A program made the position numbers and the translations under genes. This document shows positions 23,631 through 35,761 of a stretch of 64,000 bases of DNA, piece by piece. The number at the start of each line of letters is the position of its first letter. Positions within the stretch are counted from its first letter, which is position 1. The stretch is from Dipteronia dyeriana (taxonomy: Eukaryota; Streptophyta; Magnoliopsida; Sapindales; Sapindaceae), in contig CM065301.1 of assembly GCA_032871835.1 (NCBI GenBank), positions 12,346,413 through 12,410,412 on the forward strand. The letters run 5' to 3'. The notes beneath the pieces were generated by a model. That model searched no databases and was not told the DNA's origin. It worked only from the letters and a program-made list of their open reading frames with translations.

Positions 23631-23909
23631 TAGACATGTCAGCGGTTCGGTTCAACCGAACCGGAATCAAACCGTCAGAAACCGAAATCCAAAAACCAAA
23701 CCGTTTGGGAAGGTTTGGAACCGGAACCGGAACCGGAATCGGAACCGGTACTGTATCTGTTCCGGTTCGGTTCCAGATTTGTTGGAACCGTCCAGTTCAA
23801 ACCGGAACGGAACCGACCCAAAAAAAATGGACTGTCGGAACCAGAACCGGTTCCGGTTCTAGTTCCTCCAGAACCGGAACCGCTAGAACCGGAACCGGCG
23901 ACAAGTCTA
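23631..23909. mobile_element. hAT-type MITE, sister of the 18345 element
   Basis: Ends TAGACATGTC and, inverted, TAGACTTGTC, with perfect 8-bp flanks CTTATATA (23623-23630 and 23910-23917). The 279-bp inside is dominated by GGAACCGGAACC-type repeats in both orientations, as in the copy at 18345. Non-coding, although the repeat gives long open frames. Confidence 0.92.
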
Positions 23910-23917
23910 CTTATATA

Positions 23918-25750
23918 TCCTTAATTCCTTATCAGCCACGTTTTAGTGTAATCTGTCGAAGCCAATAGAATCAAGCCATCTCAGATTGCAATCCATGAAT
24001 CAGTTGCTTATCTGGTATCTTCGGATGACATCCAAAACACAACGTTTCAGTTTGTCTACACATGGGTTGACCGAAGTTGTAGGTTGTGTTATCACTGGGT
24101 ATTCACCTGGGCCTTAATATGGGCTCAAGTTTGGCTTTTGAATGGACTCTAATTTGGGCCTCCCGACGAACAAAAGGTGGACTAATAAATCCACAGAAGA
24201 CTGTCAGTATTTTGGACCGGTAAATGGTATTAAATAAACAAAGTTTTTTAAAAGTCTATAACTGTGTTTCCTCTTCTATCAAATCCTAAAGAAAACAAAT
24301 AAATCAAGATGAATATAAAAATAAAAAATTTAAAAATTAATTCATTAAATTTGTTGAGTCTACTGAGAAATAAAAAAAAAACTCAAAATGAATATATAAA
24401 AAAAAAACACTATGATTCAGGTTGATCTGCTATGTCTACTGAAAAGAAAAAATCCAAGAGGAATAATAATAAAAACAAAAAATTAATTAACCTAGGACTG
24501 CTGAGAAACAAAGACCTCAAGAGAAATATAAAAATAAATTAAAAATAGAATAAACTCTCTCTGCTGAGAAAAAAAAAAGTAACTGCAAGATAGTAGAAAA
24601 GTATTTGTTTGAATGGTTTGGTGACCAGAGAATAAGAGATAGTGTTGTTGAATCGGTTGGGTCTAGGGCAAAATGTATTAACAATAATGTTTATGGCTCA
24701 ATTTCAACTCATTTGTTATAGGTATTTTTAAGTACATTATGGGGGTTTAACCCAAACATGTTAAGAGGGCCTGGGCCCTGGGTGCATGATAAATACATTA
24801 ATGGGCTATTTTAACCAAAACGTATTAGTTGAGCCTGGGTTAATGAATTGTTTTTTCAAGCATTAGAATCATTATATTATGTTTTTAAATTAACCAAAAA
24901 AAAATGTACTTGAAATCCTCAATTGTTATGTGAGTTCGAATGTTTCCTAGAAACATCAATTAGCCTGTAAAGGTTTGGTGTTAGTTTTTTTATTGGACAG
25001 GGATGTGTTATACTCCTTAAATGACGGTTGGATATGCGGTAACTCAGAGGTACTTACGTAGAATGTACGGTCGACCATTGTGATATTCTGAGCATACTCA
25101 GTGTAGTAGAACATCGGCGCCTCCATGGAACATCCATAATGCTATCAACATGCTCATATAATTTTGGTTTGTATTAAAAAGACTTGTTTAAGCTGTTTGG
25201 AAAAACAAAAATAGTAAATAGCAAATACAAAAACAGTTAATTACCATATTGGAGAAGCAAACCTACAGGTCCTTCATTGCCAGAAATTCTTTGAGAGTCA
25301 TTCCTTGTTGTTGACCCACATAAACACTGTGGTAGTTCATGAAACTTATTTGATGCAAGTAAAAAAGATATGATAATAAGAGGATGAAGAGATGATAAGA
25401 AGAAAATTTTAAATTTACTTAATATTATCACCGGTGGATGTCAAGAAAGTGGCATAATAGGGGTCCAATAAATCATCATCACCACCAAAATTCGTGATCG
25501 AGCAGGGTGTTGCTCTCTTTCGATTCTTACTTTTTTCTGGATCGTTCCAAAGGCTGCACAGAAAATTTGATCCATCCCTCCCATTTCCTCATTTTTTCCA
25601 AAAAAAAAACCCCTAAATAGGGATGGGAACGTAGAAAATTGAAACCCAAGAGAAAAGCGTGCATCTCTATTTCTGGCTTATTTGTTTTCTAATAAAATCT
25701 TTGTAATTGAAGAAAAAACAAATTAATTAAATCATTACAACCGGTCAGCC
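23918..25750. other. intergenic, no gene recognised
   Basis: AT-rich. Minus-strand segment 25350-25240 (CGSTTRNDSQRISGNEGPVG) has a protein-like look but is too short and isolated to call. Confidence 0.5.
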
Positions 25751-26434
25751 GCTGAATTATGGAAAGAGAAATTAACGCTTTATTGATTTTATTTGATTTT
25801 CCATAATGATAGTATATTATTTTAAGCATTTACTAATTAATATTTTTTTTAATGTGCTATCGTCTTCACCCACTTTTAAGTTGCAAGAATTGACTGCAAT
25901 CTTTTTATTCTGGACAAAAAAGAGTCGTACAACTATTTTTCATCTAAACAAATTCTTCTTCCATAATCGTCAAATAAAGTAGAATCTGATTTTATTTGAA
26001 AATTAACCAAACTATTTTCTTGGAAATAATCTGTGGGATAGAAATTGTAAGAGGATCGAAGTTAATTCGAGGCCAGGAAAGCAGATGAAACTCCATTGTT
26101 AAGCTCTTCCCATTTAGACACAGTTCCATAAGTATTAGCAATTAACTAACTGCAAAATTGATATTTAGTTCGCTGGAAATTTAGACACCTTCATGAATTG
26201 TTAAGGTTTGTTAGATATTTTACGTGACTTTTTCAATCTACTGGAATTGTATTTTATATTTGTTTTTGTCCAGAAGAAAAATATTGCAGTCAATTTCTTG
26301 CAACTTCAATGTCAGTGAACACGATGGCACAATAAAAATTTAATTAAAAAAATACTGATTAAAATAATATAAAATGATTGTGGAAAATCAAATAAGGAAT
26401 CAATAGACATTAAGTGCTCTTTCCATAATTCAGC
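25751..26434. mobile_element. long inverted-repeat element (arms about 170 bp)
   Basis: The left arm 25751-25920 (GCTGAATTATGGAAAGAG ... GACTGCAATCTTTTTATTCTGG) pairs with the right arm 26263-26434 read in reverse (GCTGAATTATGGAAAGAG ... GACTGCAATATTTTTCTTCTGG) at roughly 75-80 percent. The 340-bp centre has no coding sequence. Long arms suggest a foldback or MULE-type non-autonomous element. I could not find a convincing target duplication. Confidence 0.85.
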
Positions 26435-26442
26435 TGATAGCG

Positions 26443-26451
26443 CATAAAATT
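26443..26451. repeat. left target duplication of the 8.7-kb MULE
   Basis: CATAAAATT; its partner TATAAAATT is at 35142-35150 (8 of 9 bases). Confidence 0.75.
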
Positions 26452-26879
26452 GGGTTCGAAAATTTAAGGGCATCTTTTTAGGGGGATTTTATGTAAATAT
26501 CACCGTATTAATAATTTATATTTAAAAGACATAAATTAACGTGTGAAGACTAAAATACCTCGAAACTGACTTTGTCGTGTTGTGCAGAAAGAAAAACGGA
26601 GAAAAAGTGAAATTGCTTGAAACCGTCCGGAGTTGAATCGATGGTGACGGAACCAGAACTTGGAGAGTTACACAAGATTTGAATCGATGGAGGTTATTTG
26701 ACCTAGATTTTCTATCGTTTTGGTTATTCATTAAGTGAATAAATGTTAGATTAGGTTTAATTTTTGGATCTAAAAATGATAATGGGTTATGTTAGGGTTT
26801 TGGATTTGTTGAAAGTTGTCGAGGAAGATGATATTCTAGGTTTCCGAGCATTTATTTGTTGTTTCCAAGCTTTTATTTT

Positions 26880-27475
26880 TGAAATTTATTTGAGTTCATT
26901 CGAGCATTTTTGAGTTCATTCGAGCTTTTATATAATGTCCGAGTTTTTATATGAAAGATCTGAGCTTTTATATAAGGTTCGAGCTTTTATTTGAAAGCTC
27001 TGGCTTTTATAAAAGCTCGAGTATTTATATAAAAGTTTCGAGCGAGCTTAGCTTATATATAACAGCTCGGAGCTTTTATATACAAGCTCGGAGCATTTAT
27101 ATATAAGCTACGAGCTTTTATATAGAAACTCAAACGTTCGAGCTTTTATATACCGAGCTTTTATATAAGCTTCAAGGTTTTATTTGAAAGCTCCGAGCTT
27201 TTATAACAGCTCGAACTTTTATATAAAAGCTCGTAGCTTATATATAACAGCTCGGATCTTTTATATACAAGCTACGAGCTTTTATATATAAACTCCAAGC
27301 TTTTACATATAAGCTCCGAGCTTTTGTAAAGAAGCTCCAAGCTTTTATTTGACTGATCGAGCTTTTGTATAAAAGGTCCGAGCTTTTACGATTTAAGGTT
27401 CGAGCTTTTTTAAAAAATATCTACGAGTTTTATAATAAATGACCCGAGGTTATAAGCTTCGAGCTTTTTATTTAT
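26880..27475 (+). repeat. left subterminal minisatellite, CGAGCTTTTATATAA type
   Basis: More than 20 copies of (C)GAGCTTTTATATAA or close variants at irregular 15-30-bp spacing, nearly all in this orientation. The array ends just before the start codon of the DUF1985 gene at 27520. Confidence 0.95.
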
Positions 27476-27519
27476 GGGGATTTGACATTGTACTTAATGA
27501 TGTTGTTGTTAAATTTCAG

Positions 27520-30500
27520 ATGATGAATCGGTTAAGGGCGTCGCTTAAAACTCCGGAGGAAGAGTGGTACGAGGGCAAAGTCACCCGCCACGACCATTTT
27601 GATGCCTTTGGCCATATAGATGACGCACTTAACCGGGTCCCTATAGAATTGGATGTAGAATACCGTCGTCGGTTCATGGTGTCCTGTTTTGGGAATTTCT
27701 TGACCATGCACCGACCAGTGAAGTTTTCGGGTGGTGTTATCCACCAGTTACTTCTGCGGGAGGTGCATCACAATGGGCCATCAGATGAGATGCGGTTTAT
27801 GTTAGACACTAATGAGGTGAGGTTCTTGAATGTAGAATTCTGCCTGATCACTGGATTGAGGTTCAGAGTAGTACTGGATACGAGCCGCTATGTTAACGTG
27901 GACAATGGCCTACATCACCGGTACTTTGGTAGTAAGGATGAGATTTCATCCGTGGAGTTGAGAGATGTTCTGAGGTTGGGAGAGTTTCAGCAGGCCTACG
28001 ATTGTGTGAAGCTATGCCTCATATATATGCTAAACTGGATACTTATGGGGTTGGACGAGAGATTAAAAATTCCAGTTTGGTAGATACGGCTGGCGGATGA
28101 TCTCAATGCTTTTGACGCGTTCCCGTGGGGTGCACACGTCTATAGTCATTCCATATATTCATTCAAGCATGTGCTTGACGGGCGACGAGAGCGGTTCACG
28201 AGATGCCAACAAGCAAAGGGAGCTGACAAACACATGCAAGAGACCTACACCATTTATGGACTATCTTATGCCCTTCTGGTAAGAGTTTTGTGAATTACAA
28301 AATTTACGTTTGTAATCGCCTATACAGATTTTTATCGTAATTTTTTTGTTTTTAGATATTTGCTTTTGAGGTGATCCCCACACTTGGGCCCTAGTTCTGG
28401 ACTCGGATGGTTACCGATTTGTCTTCCCGTCTTCTGGTGTGGGTGTTAAAGATATAACCGATGGGGGGTAAGCTGTCGAAGATATTCATATCGCGGGTAA
28501 GTTTCTTATTTGTTAATGTTAAAAGTTTATATTACAATTTCCAAAGGTCTAACAATGGTTGCAGATGTCTGTGATGATGAACCTGGTGCCCACAACAACT
28601 GAGAGGGATTAACCATATTTTGCGGAATTTACAATGGGCATACCGGATCATGATTCCGTTGGGATACCGATGGTTCGGAGGTGGAGTTTGGTGATGGAAG
28701 GTCACAAATGCATGCAGAGGGTTCATAGCCAGAGTTAGTTGTAAGGATACAACCGAGGCAGAGGCAAGTTCGATTTAGGATGCTTGCTAAACATAACTCT
28801 AGAGAAGACATTGGAGCGGAGCGCGGGGTACTTACAATTTGTTACTCTACATGAATTTTACGTTTAAACCCATGTGAATGTTAAACGACTGACAAATATT
28901 ATTTTGATTCAGGACCGTCTAGAGTGTAGAATTCAAGATTTGGAGGCGGTCGTCGCTGATTTAAGGGATGGTTTGTTGAACAGTGAAGTGGAACGATAGA
29001 GGCAGCATCAGGAGTTGATGGACTATCTCTGGGAGAGGTTGGGGTCGACATCACGGTCAGATAGGGATGGTCCACCATCTCAGGATCAAGACTCCAACTC
29101 CATAGGAAACGACTGGCATCGTACTCATGTAGAGGAGACAAAGCCTGGCATCATCAATCAGATGTAGGGTACTATACATGAGGTCGAGGTTACCAAAACG
29201 GGAGTTACAAGAGCCGAGCAGGACACTGTAGCTGCAGATCTTCATGAGTTTCCCCTACTAATAGAGGTGCGGGAGACTTCGTCTGAGCGATCCCGTTATC
29301 ACAGTGTTTCCTCCACCAGAGTTATATCAGCAGTTGGATCGCATAACACCCCTCCGCCCAGAGACATCTCCGGCCTATCCAGACAAACCCCTCCAATGGA
29401 AATCTCTGGTCCATCTAGTCGAATCCCTCCTCTCTCCCCTCCTCCCTTCGACACATCGATACCATCCAGACAGAGCTCTCCTAGGGACATATCAAAATCA
29501 TCCGGACGGAGCCCCCCAGAGACCCCAAGAGAGCATCCTGACGGACCCCCCCCCCCCCCCCCCCCCAACGACCTCACAGGGCCATCCTTTCGCACCCTCC
29601 ATATTCCCCGGACTTACAATAGGGGGTGGCAGTTGACGAACCCATACACTGATCCATGTCGGCCGAATAGGCCAAAGACAGCGCCGGCAGCTACAGAGCA
29701 TGCATTCACTCCGAATGCTTTAGTGGACCGTGGCCAGCTGGAGGCCTACAATGCATACAAGAGGAACACCACAGCGGAATTGTAAGTATGAGACTGTTTA
29801 GTTTATTGAAATAACTACTTCAATTGGTTTTCTTGGTTTGATGTTTTTTGTAAAAATATTACAGGCGCGATGTGGATCTTTTGGAGCCAGTAGTGGTATC
29901 TTGGTTTCAGCGATTCTAAGAGAACTACATGGAGTTGTTTGACACAGTACGTACCTAACTTAAACTCTACCGGCGATCTTTACAATAAATTATTTTTATC
30001 ATGTTTTACAAAAATCTTTGCCAGCATATGGACGCATACATGAACATCTTACGAAAGCATCAGAGAGCATGCCCCACTGTGTACAATCAGATGATGAACG
30101 TTCTGAGCACTCAGTTTATTGTAAATTTTTTGTTATATGCGTTTCGATTTTATGTTTGTTATTTTCCGTGATCCTAACTCCGGTTTAATTTTTACTTGAA
30201 CAGACATTGTTGGAATATCAGTAGGACAGAATCATGCCTCGTGGTCCTGACGGGGAAGTACAGATGATGGGGTGGAAAGTGTTGCAGTACAGGTTGTCCG
30301 CTGAGGACCTTCTCACCGTACATGGTTTGACTCAGCCAGGAACCCGACCATGGCACGAGGTTGACATGGTAAGTGTTTTACAATTTATGCCTAACAATGT
30401 TCCATTGTGAATGCAGTGTTCAGGAAAAGATTTAATCATATATATGTGTTGTACAGGTTCTTATTTCGTACAACATCAGCCGACAACATTGGCTTTTGGC

Positions 30501-30952
30501 CAATGTGGACCTTATTAGTGGGATTAGACACATCCTAGACCCCTTCAGACAGGAAGTCCTCGTCAGCATAAGGAAACACCAAGTAAGGCCACTGAGATGG
30601 TTTATTCCCTCTATGTTGCATCAGTTCGGGTTCCATGAGCACAGGAAACCCGATGAGCAGAAGTTCTAGAGGGGGAATAAGCCCTTCGGGGTGAGCCTGG
30701 TGGCAAGATCAGCTAAACCGCAACAGGAGAAAATGTATGAATTATTGAGCATGAAATTCACTTCATGTATAATTGAGTAACATTTTAACAATTGTTGATG
30801 TCCTGCATTGCAACGGTAATTGTGGGGTGCATACATTACGATTGCTCGAGTACGTACTGGCATATCAGGTCCAGTACGATTGGACTGAGGATGATATGCC
30901 CATCATCCGAAAGAAGATGACTGTTGAGGTCTTTTGTAATTCTGAGCCATAA
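27520..30952 (+). pseudogene. MULE-carried DUF1985 - Ulp1 (C48) protease gene
   Basis: Exon 1 (27520-28278) encodes a DUF1985-like domain: RRFMVSCFGNFLTM, VKFSGGVIHQLLLREV, NEVRFLNVEFCLITGLRF, then LADDLNAFDAFPWGAHVY. Later exons give a short coiled coil (28914 on), a Pro/Ser-rich linker (29230-29785, with a run of C at 29547-29566), and a Ulp1-type cysteine protease. In the protease, His is in QHWLLANVDL (about 30488), Asp in ILDPF (about 30533), and Cys in NGNCGVHTLRLLEYVL (about 30815-30850). All three catalytic residues remain; the stop is 30950-30952. The family cleaves SUMO-like conjugates; its role in MULEs is not established. In-frame stops at 28081, within exon 2 (after TLGP and after VLKI), and in several later exons make it a pseudogene. 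Start chosen at 27520, in frame and just after the minisatellite. Confidence 0.8.
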
Positions 30953-31171
30953 TTTCGGATATAGTTATTGTACATCACATTTATTTTAATAAAATTAATC
31001 ATTTAGTTCATTGACATAATTAATTAAAATTATCGCATTATCGCATCGTATACATACCGGTAATTATAAGAAAACCTAAACATATGAGGCCCATTTCAAA
31101 TTAAAATGGTATTGGCATGCAAGTCGTACAAGTGCAACTAATGACAATGGCATCCACCTATCTGTATCCAT

Positions 31172-33875
31172 TCATACTTCAGTACAGTCCTTTTCAGAGA
31201 ACGTATGTTTTTTGTGTCCAACTGAATGACAGATGCTATACTTGCGCCGATATTCCTGAGGAACAACTCTGCTTGGACCATTATTAACCAAAGGTGGGTT
31301 AGAACACTTCATTCTATTATGACCTGATTGTCCACATCTTTTACACGATTGCGTGGTTGTCCTCTCCGAAGACGAGACTTGTCTTCAGTCTCTCGGGCGT
31401 TCAGCTTGTCTTCTGGACAATGGATTCAAGACCACCCGCTCAGCAACATCGACTGGCACCACTTAGGAAAAAAGATGGACAACAGGCATAATAGGAATAG
31501 AGTACACATCAATTAGTGTTTGTCTCTTTTAGCATTCCGCACACAAAGTAGTGAAATCCAAGTTTCAGTCCCTGCATGAACATTAACAATTATGTGTCAA
31601 ACTCATTTGCAACAACCAGATAGATAGGAAATCAAAGTATTATACATTGATGCTGCAACAGCGTGCGAACATGGAAACATGTCCATTTGAAATTTGTTGC
31701 ACGTGCATGTCTTCCGAGCTAAGTCAACAGTCTATTGCTTACCGGTCTGTTTCATAGAGAATATGTTTCAGTCAATTGGATTGACAGTCATATAAAAACA
31801 CTTGTCAACACGTTTGAGGATCACAAGATGTGTTGCGTTGGTCAACTGATGACGCATGAACTGTGTAGCACGATAGCGATCATGAAACCACCTCTGTAGC
31901 ATATTCCGAATTAACTCTGCCAGTGTCAGCATGGGCAGTTGCACTGCGAATTTGAGGCATGAGTTTATGCATTCAGCAACATTTGTTGTCATGACCCTGT
32001 ACATTCTTTCCGAAAAATGTACACGAGACCACTTATGTGGACCAGCTTCAATGACGTAATTGAATGCATTCTGGTGCAGGTTACGTAACTATTCCATGTG
32101 GCGATTATATTTCAACTCAGTGTACGATCTAGTTGCTTTATCCATTATGACTGCTACATTCTTTCTGTGAAACCGCTTCTTGACATTTTTAGAAAAGTGT
32201 CAGCAACATATTGTATGGGTTGCATCGGGAAAAACTTTAGAAATCCCAGCTTCAATGCTTGCATGTCGATCGGAAATGAAAACCAGATCATCAATATGGC
32301 CTAGGGCACCCTTCAATCAATCCAAAAACCACACCTATGAAAGGTTGTTTTCTGAGTCACTGTACCCAAAAGCAATTGGATACACTTGTTCATTCCTATC
32401 TTGTGCAGTTGCAACAAACATTGTACCCCGAATCATCCCTTAAATTGGGTACCATCTACTGCAATAACTGGACGCATACACCTTCGGAATCCTCTGAGTG
32501 AGGCACCTAACGACATAAAAGAATAGAGAAATTTATCATCTTCGTCGCACTGTAAGTCAGCTATTGTGCCAGGATTTTGTTGCTCTAACACTTAACCAAA
32601 TGATGACAGTAGTTTGAAGGTTTCCTTTTGCGTTCTATAGGTCAGTGACAATACATATTGTAGGGCTTGATGTGCCTTACTGTATAAGATTTGGATGCCA
32701 TACATTGTTTTCATCTCGGCGATTATGTCCTTCGGACGCATTAGTCGACCATCTTGTTTTTGAAGTCTAGGTTCAACCACTTCTCCAATTATGACTGCAC
32801 TAGCTTGTCGGTGATGGCGGTGAATCTCCTCCAAAGGACATGTGTGTTCGTTCACAAAACTTCATACTTAGAAGTATGTCCATTCATCTCTCCTAACCGT
32901 TCTTAATTTCCACGTACAGTTATCCATCAAACAAATCAAATGTAACGTTGTCTTATTCGACATTTTCACCTTCCACTCGAAGTTCTGCCACATTGTAAAA
33001 TGCCCAACTAGTGGTAGGAAAAGATTGCCCTTTATATATCATGCTTGTAGGTTCTTCTTCAACCGAGTTCCTGCTTCCATCCATACCAAACGAGTATGAT
33101 TCTACTCCTGGAATAACCCACGTTGTGACATTATCAGAATCAAATGGAGTTAAATTAGGTCGGACCTAGGAAGTCCCAACTATATTTTCTACACTGCAAC
33201 TAAATCTTTGTACAAGTCTTGCACGTCTTTCCGGTTCGACAACCACTTCCTCTTCCTCGTTGTTAGCTACATTATCAACCGGCTGTAAATTTTTCTCATC
33301 ATCCATCTGTTGTGACGGCCCAACATTCGGTTCACTATTCTGCTCATTGTTCATGTTATTGTAGAAGTCATTATAATGGTGGTTGAACTGCCCATCATTC
33401 ATCTCAATTTGACATCCAAACATATCGTCGAATTGAAGTCCGACCAATTCACCATGGTCGGCTACTTCCGGTGGGACACCACACAGGTTTTCCCTACCGT
33501 CAATCCCACTTCTTTCTGTGAACAACTGGTTGCTTCCGCTTGAAGATCGAAATTGTTGGGTGTTATCACGAAGAGGGATTTATTCACCAATGACACCTCA
33601 TGCTACCCTCTCAATTAGACTGACACATACTTGAGGGATCACCATATCTTCGCCTAGTATAAACTGAACATCATCATCATTTCTTATAAACGTGCGACAT
33701 GTAGTTCCAGGAACCATTGATATAGACTGTAGATCTGCATTGTATTTGTCCACACCATACTTCACAACGGCTTGCACGATCGACACCAATTCTTGGTAAG
33801 TCATACTCTTTGACACATACATTCCTTGGTTATCATAACCAAAAAACCTCTGACTTCCATCGGGCAACTGCTCTC
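31172..33875 (-). pseudogene. Mutator-like (MULE) transposase
   Basis: Read on the minus strand, the order is: an N-terminal region (33867-33598), an acidic linker (33525-33166), a MuDR-type DNA-binding segment (CTWKLRTVR, NEHTCPLEEIHRHHRQAS about 32850), the DDE core and C-terminal fingers. In the core the first Asp is in AVDGTHL (about 32450), followed by FVATAQDRNEQVYPIAFGYS. The second Asp is in ISDRHASI (about 32275), and the Glu is in VMTTNVAECINS (about 31975). The end holds a SWIM finger (TCTCNKFQMDMFPCSHA, about 31690) and a CCHC knuckle (CKRCGQSGHNRMKC, about 31340), stop at 31172-31174. It would cut and join element ends. Several stops and frame changes (for example near 33000, 32860 and 32460) disable it. 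Confidence 0.85.
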
Positions 33876-34039
33876 ATCGACTGTTGTAAGAGATGACTAT
33901 TCTCACCCAATTCATTCTCCTGTGAAAATAATCATCACAAACCATTATTTTCAATATCTAAATTCAAATTAAATAACAAAGAAAAAGCCTCGAAATGTAG
34001 AAAAAAAAAACCCTATGAAATTCATTTCAAACACATCGG

Positions 34040-34800
34040 CCAAAACTAACTTAAAGCTCGATCCAATACAAAAAAATCTCGAAAAACCATAATAACAGCT
34101 CGACACAGTACAACAATTCCTCGAAAATGCTTAATAAAACCTCGGACCAATTCAATAATTTCTCAAAAAACCAAAATAAAAGCTCGAGTCAATACAATAA
34201 AATCTCATAAAACCATAATAAAAGCTCGCACAATACAACAATTTCTCGAAAATGCTTAATAAATTCTCGAACCAATTCAACAATTTCTCGGAAAACCAAA
34301 ATAAAAGCTCGAGTCAATACAACAAAAGCTCGAAAAACCATAATAAAAGCTCGACACAATACAACAATTTCTCAGAAATGCTTAATAAATGCTCGAACCA
34401 ATTCAACAATTTCTCGGAAAACCAAAATACAAGCTCGAGCCAATACACCAAAATCAAAAAACCATAATAAAAGCTCGACACAATACAACATTTTCTCGGA
34501 AATGCTTAAGAAAAGCTCAACCCAATGCAACAATTTCATGGAAAACAAAAAAAAAACTCAAGCCAATACAATAAAATCTCGAAAAACCATAATAAAAGCT
34601 CAACACAATACAACAATTTCTCGGAAATGCTTAATAAAAGCTCGACTCAATACAACAATTTCTCGGAAAACAAAAATAAAAGCTCGAGTCAATACAATAA
34701 AATCTCGAAATACCATAATAAAAGCTTGACACAATACAATAAGTTCTCGAAAATACTTAATAAAAGCTCGACCCAATACAAAAAATTCTCAGACAAAGAT
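34040..34800. repeat. right subterminal minisatellite, AAAAGCTCGA...CAATACAACAATTTCTCG type
   Basis: About 15-20 copies of a 30-35-bp unit made of AAAAGCTCGA, CCAATACAACAATTTCTCG and AAAACCATAATA. The GCTCG core is the reverse complement of the left array core, so the two arrays mirror each other. It lies upstream of the transposase gene. Confidence 0.93.
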
Positions 34801-35141
34801 AAAACAACCTGATGCACTTTTTGGAGACTATATATTCATACATTTGTTGAATACATCTTAAAACCCTAAAAAATACATGAAAATAAATTAGGGAGATAAC
34901 AAAGATCTGTTACCTGCATATTCGAAAAATGTTTCTCACAAACACTTTAGATCGATTTCCAGACTACTTTTTTGGAGAGAGAGTTAACTTCTCTTTTTCA
35001 AACCGAAGATAAAAACACAAATATAACTTTTAATTACAAATTTGGTAGTTCACCATAATATGTGTCTTTTAAACATAAGTTATTAAACTGGTGACATCAT
35101 CAAAACACAATAAAAAAAGTGACAATCATCATCATTTCCAC

Positions 35142-35150
35142 TATAAAATT
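35142..35150. repeat. right target duplication of the 8.7-kb MULE
   Basis: TATAAAATT, paired with CATAAAATT at 26443-26451. Confidence 0.75.
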
Positions 35151-35722
35151 TTAGTTACCCGGTTGTAGTGATTTTGATTTTTTTTTTTACAGTGTAGTGA
35201 TTTTAATTAATTTGTGATAGTTAGATATATCCAACAGTTAAAAAATACGGTCCTTAGAATTCTATTAATTTGAGACTTATTTTTATAAACGTGCTTTAAA
35301 GGCATTTTTGCCAAATACATGCTTTAGGTGTTATTAAAACTTAAATTATTAAGGTGGTGATGACTTTAAATATAATGAGTCTCTCGTAAGAGATCATTTA
35401 TTTTAATTTCGTTAAAGACCATAATGAAATCAATCGATTTTTATGAAATTTGATCTGAAATTTTGTATGAATGATAAATTCATTAAAATTTATTCATTAA
35501 TAAATTTTTTTAAAAATTAAATAATAAAACTATTTTTTTTGAAATTCTCATATGTTTCGTTCATTTTATGATATGTTTAACCGGTTGTCCATTCCTTTCA
35601 TTTATTAAAATATCCCTATTATAACCGTCAGATGATTTTTTTTTCTTCATCCAACACCCGTGACTCAATACTGAAATAATCGGTATGATACCAATCGATT
35701 TCTCTGTGTGCAGGAGTCGATC

Positions 35723-35761
<39 letters not shown>

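Larger units (their letters stand above)
26452..35141. mobile_element. 8.7-kb MULE with DUF1985-Ulp1 gene and Mutator transposase
   Basis: The ends pair as terminal inverted repeats: left ATCACCGTATTAATAATTTA then TATTTAAAAGACATA, right (inverted) GTCACCAGTTTAATAACTTA then TGTTTAAAAGACACA. They are flanked by 9-bp duplications with one mismatch, as expected for Mutator-like elements. Between them are a left CGAGCTTTT minisatellite, a plus-strand DUF1985/Ulp1 protease gene, a minus-strand transposase gene (tail to tail with it), and a right AAAAGCTCG minisatellite. The content matches the Ulp1-carrying MULEs of plants (called KI-MULE or Kaonashi in Arabidopsis). Both genes carry stop codons, so this copy is probably inactive. 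The right end also matches the element at 11619-13626. Confidence 0.88.

Noticed and set aside
23670..23968. repeat-coded Pro/Glu or Gly/Thr open frames
   Set aside because: They are translations of the GGAACC repeat inside the hAT MITE.
29299..29701. minus-strand Gly-rich open frames
   Set aside because: Shadows of the Pro-rich linker (poly-C run) of the Ulp1 gene.
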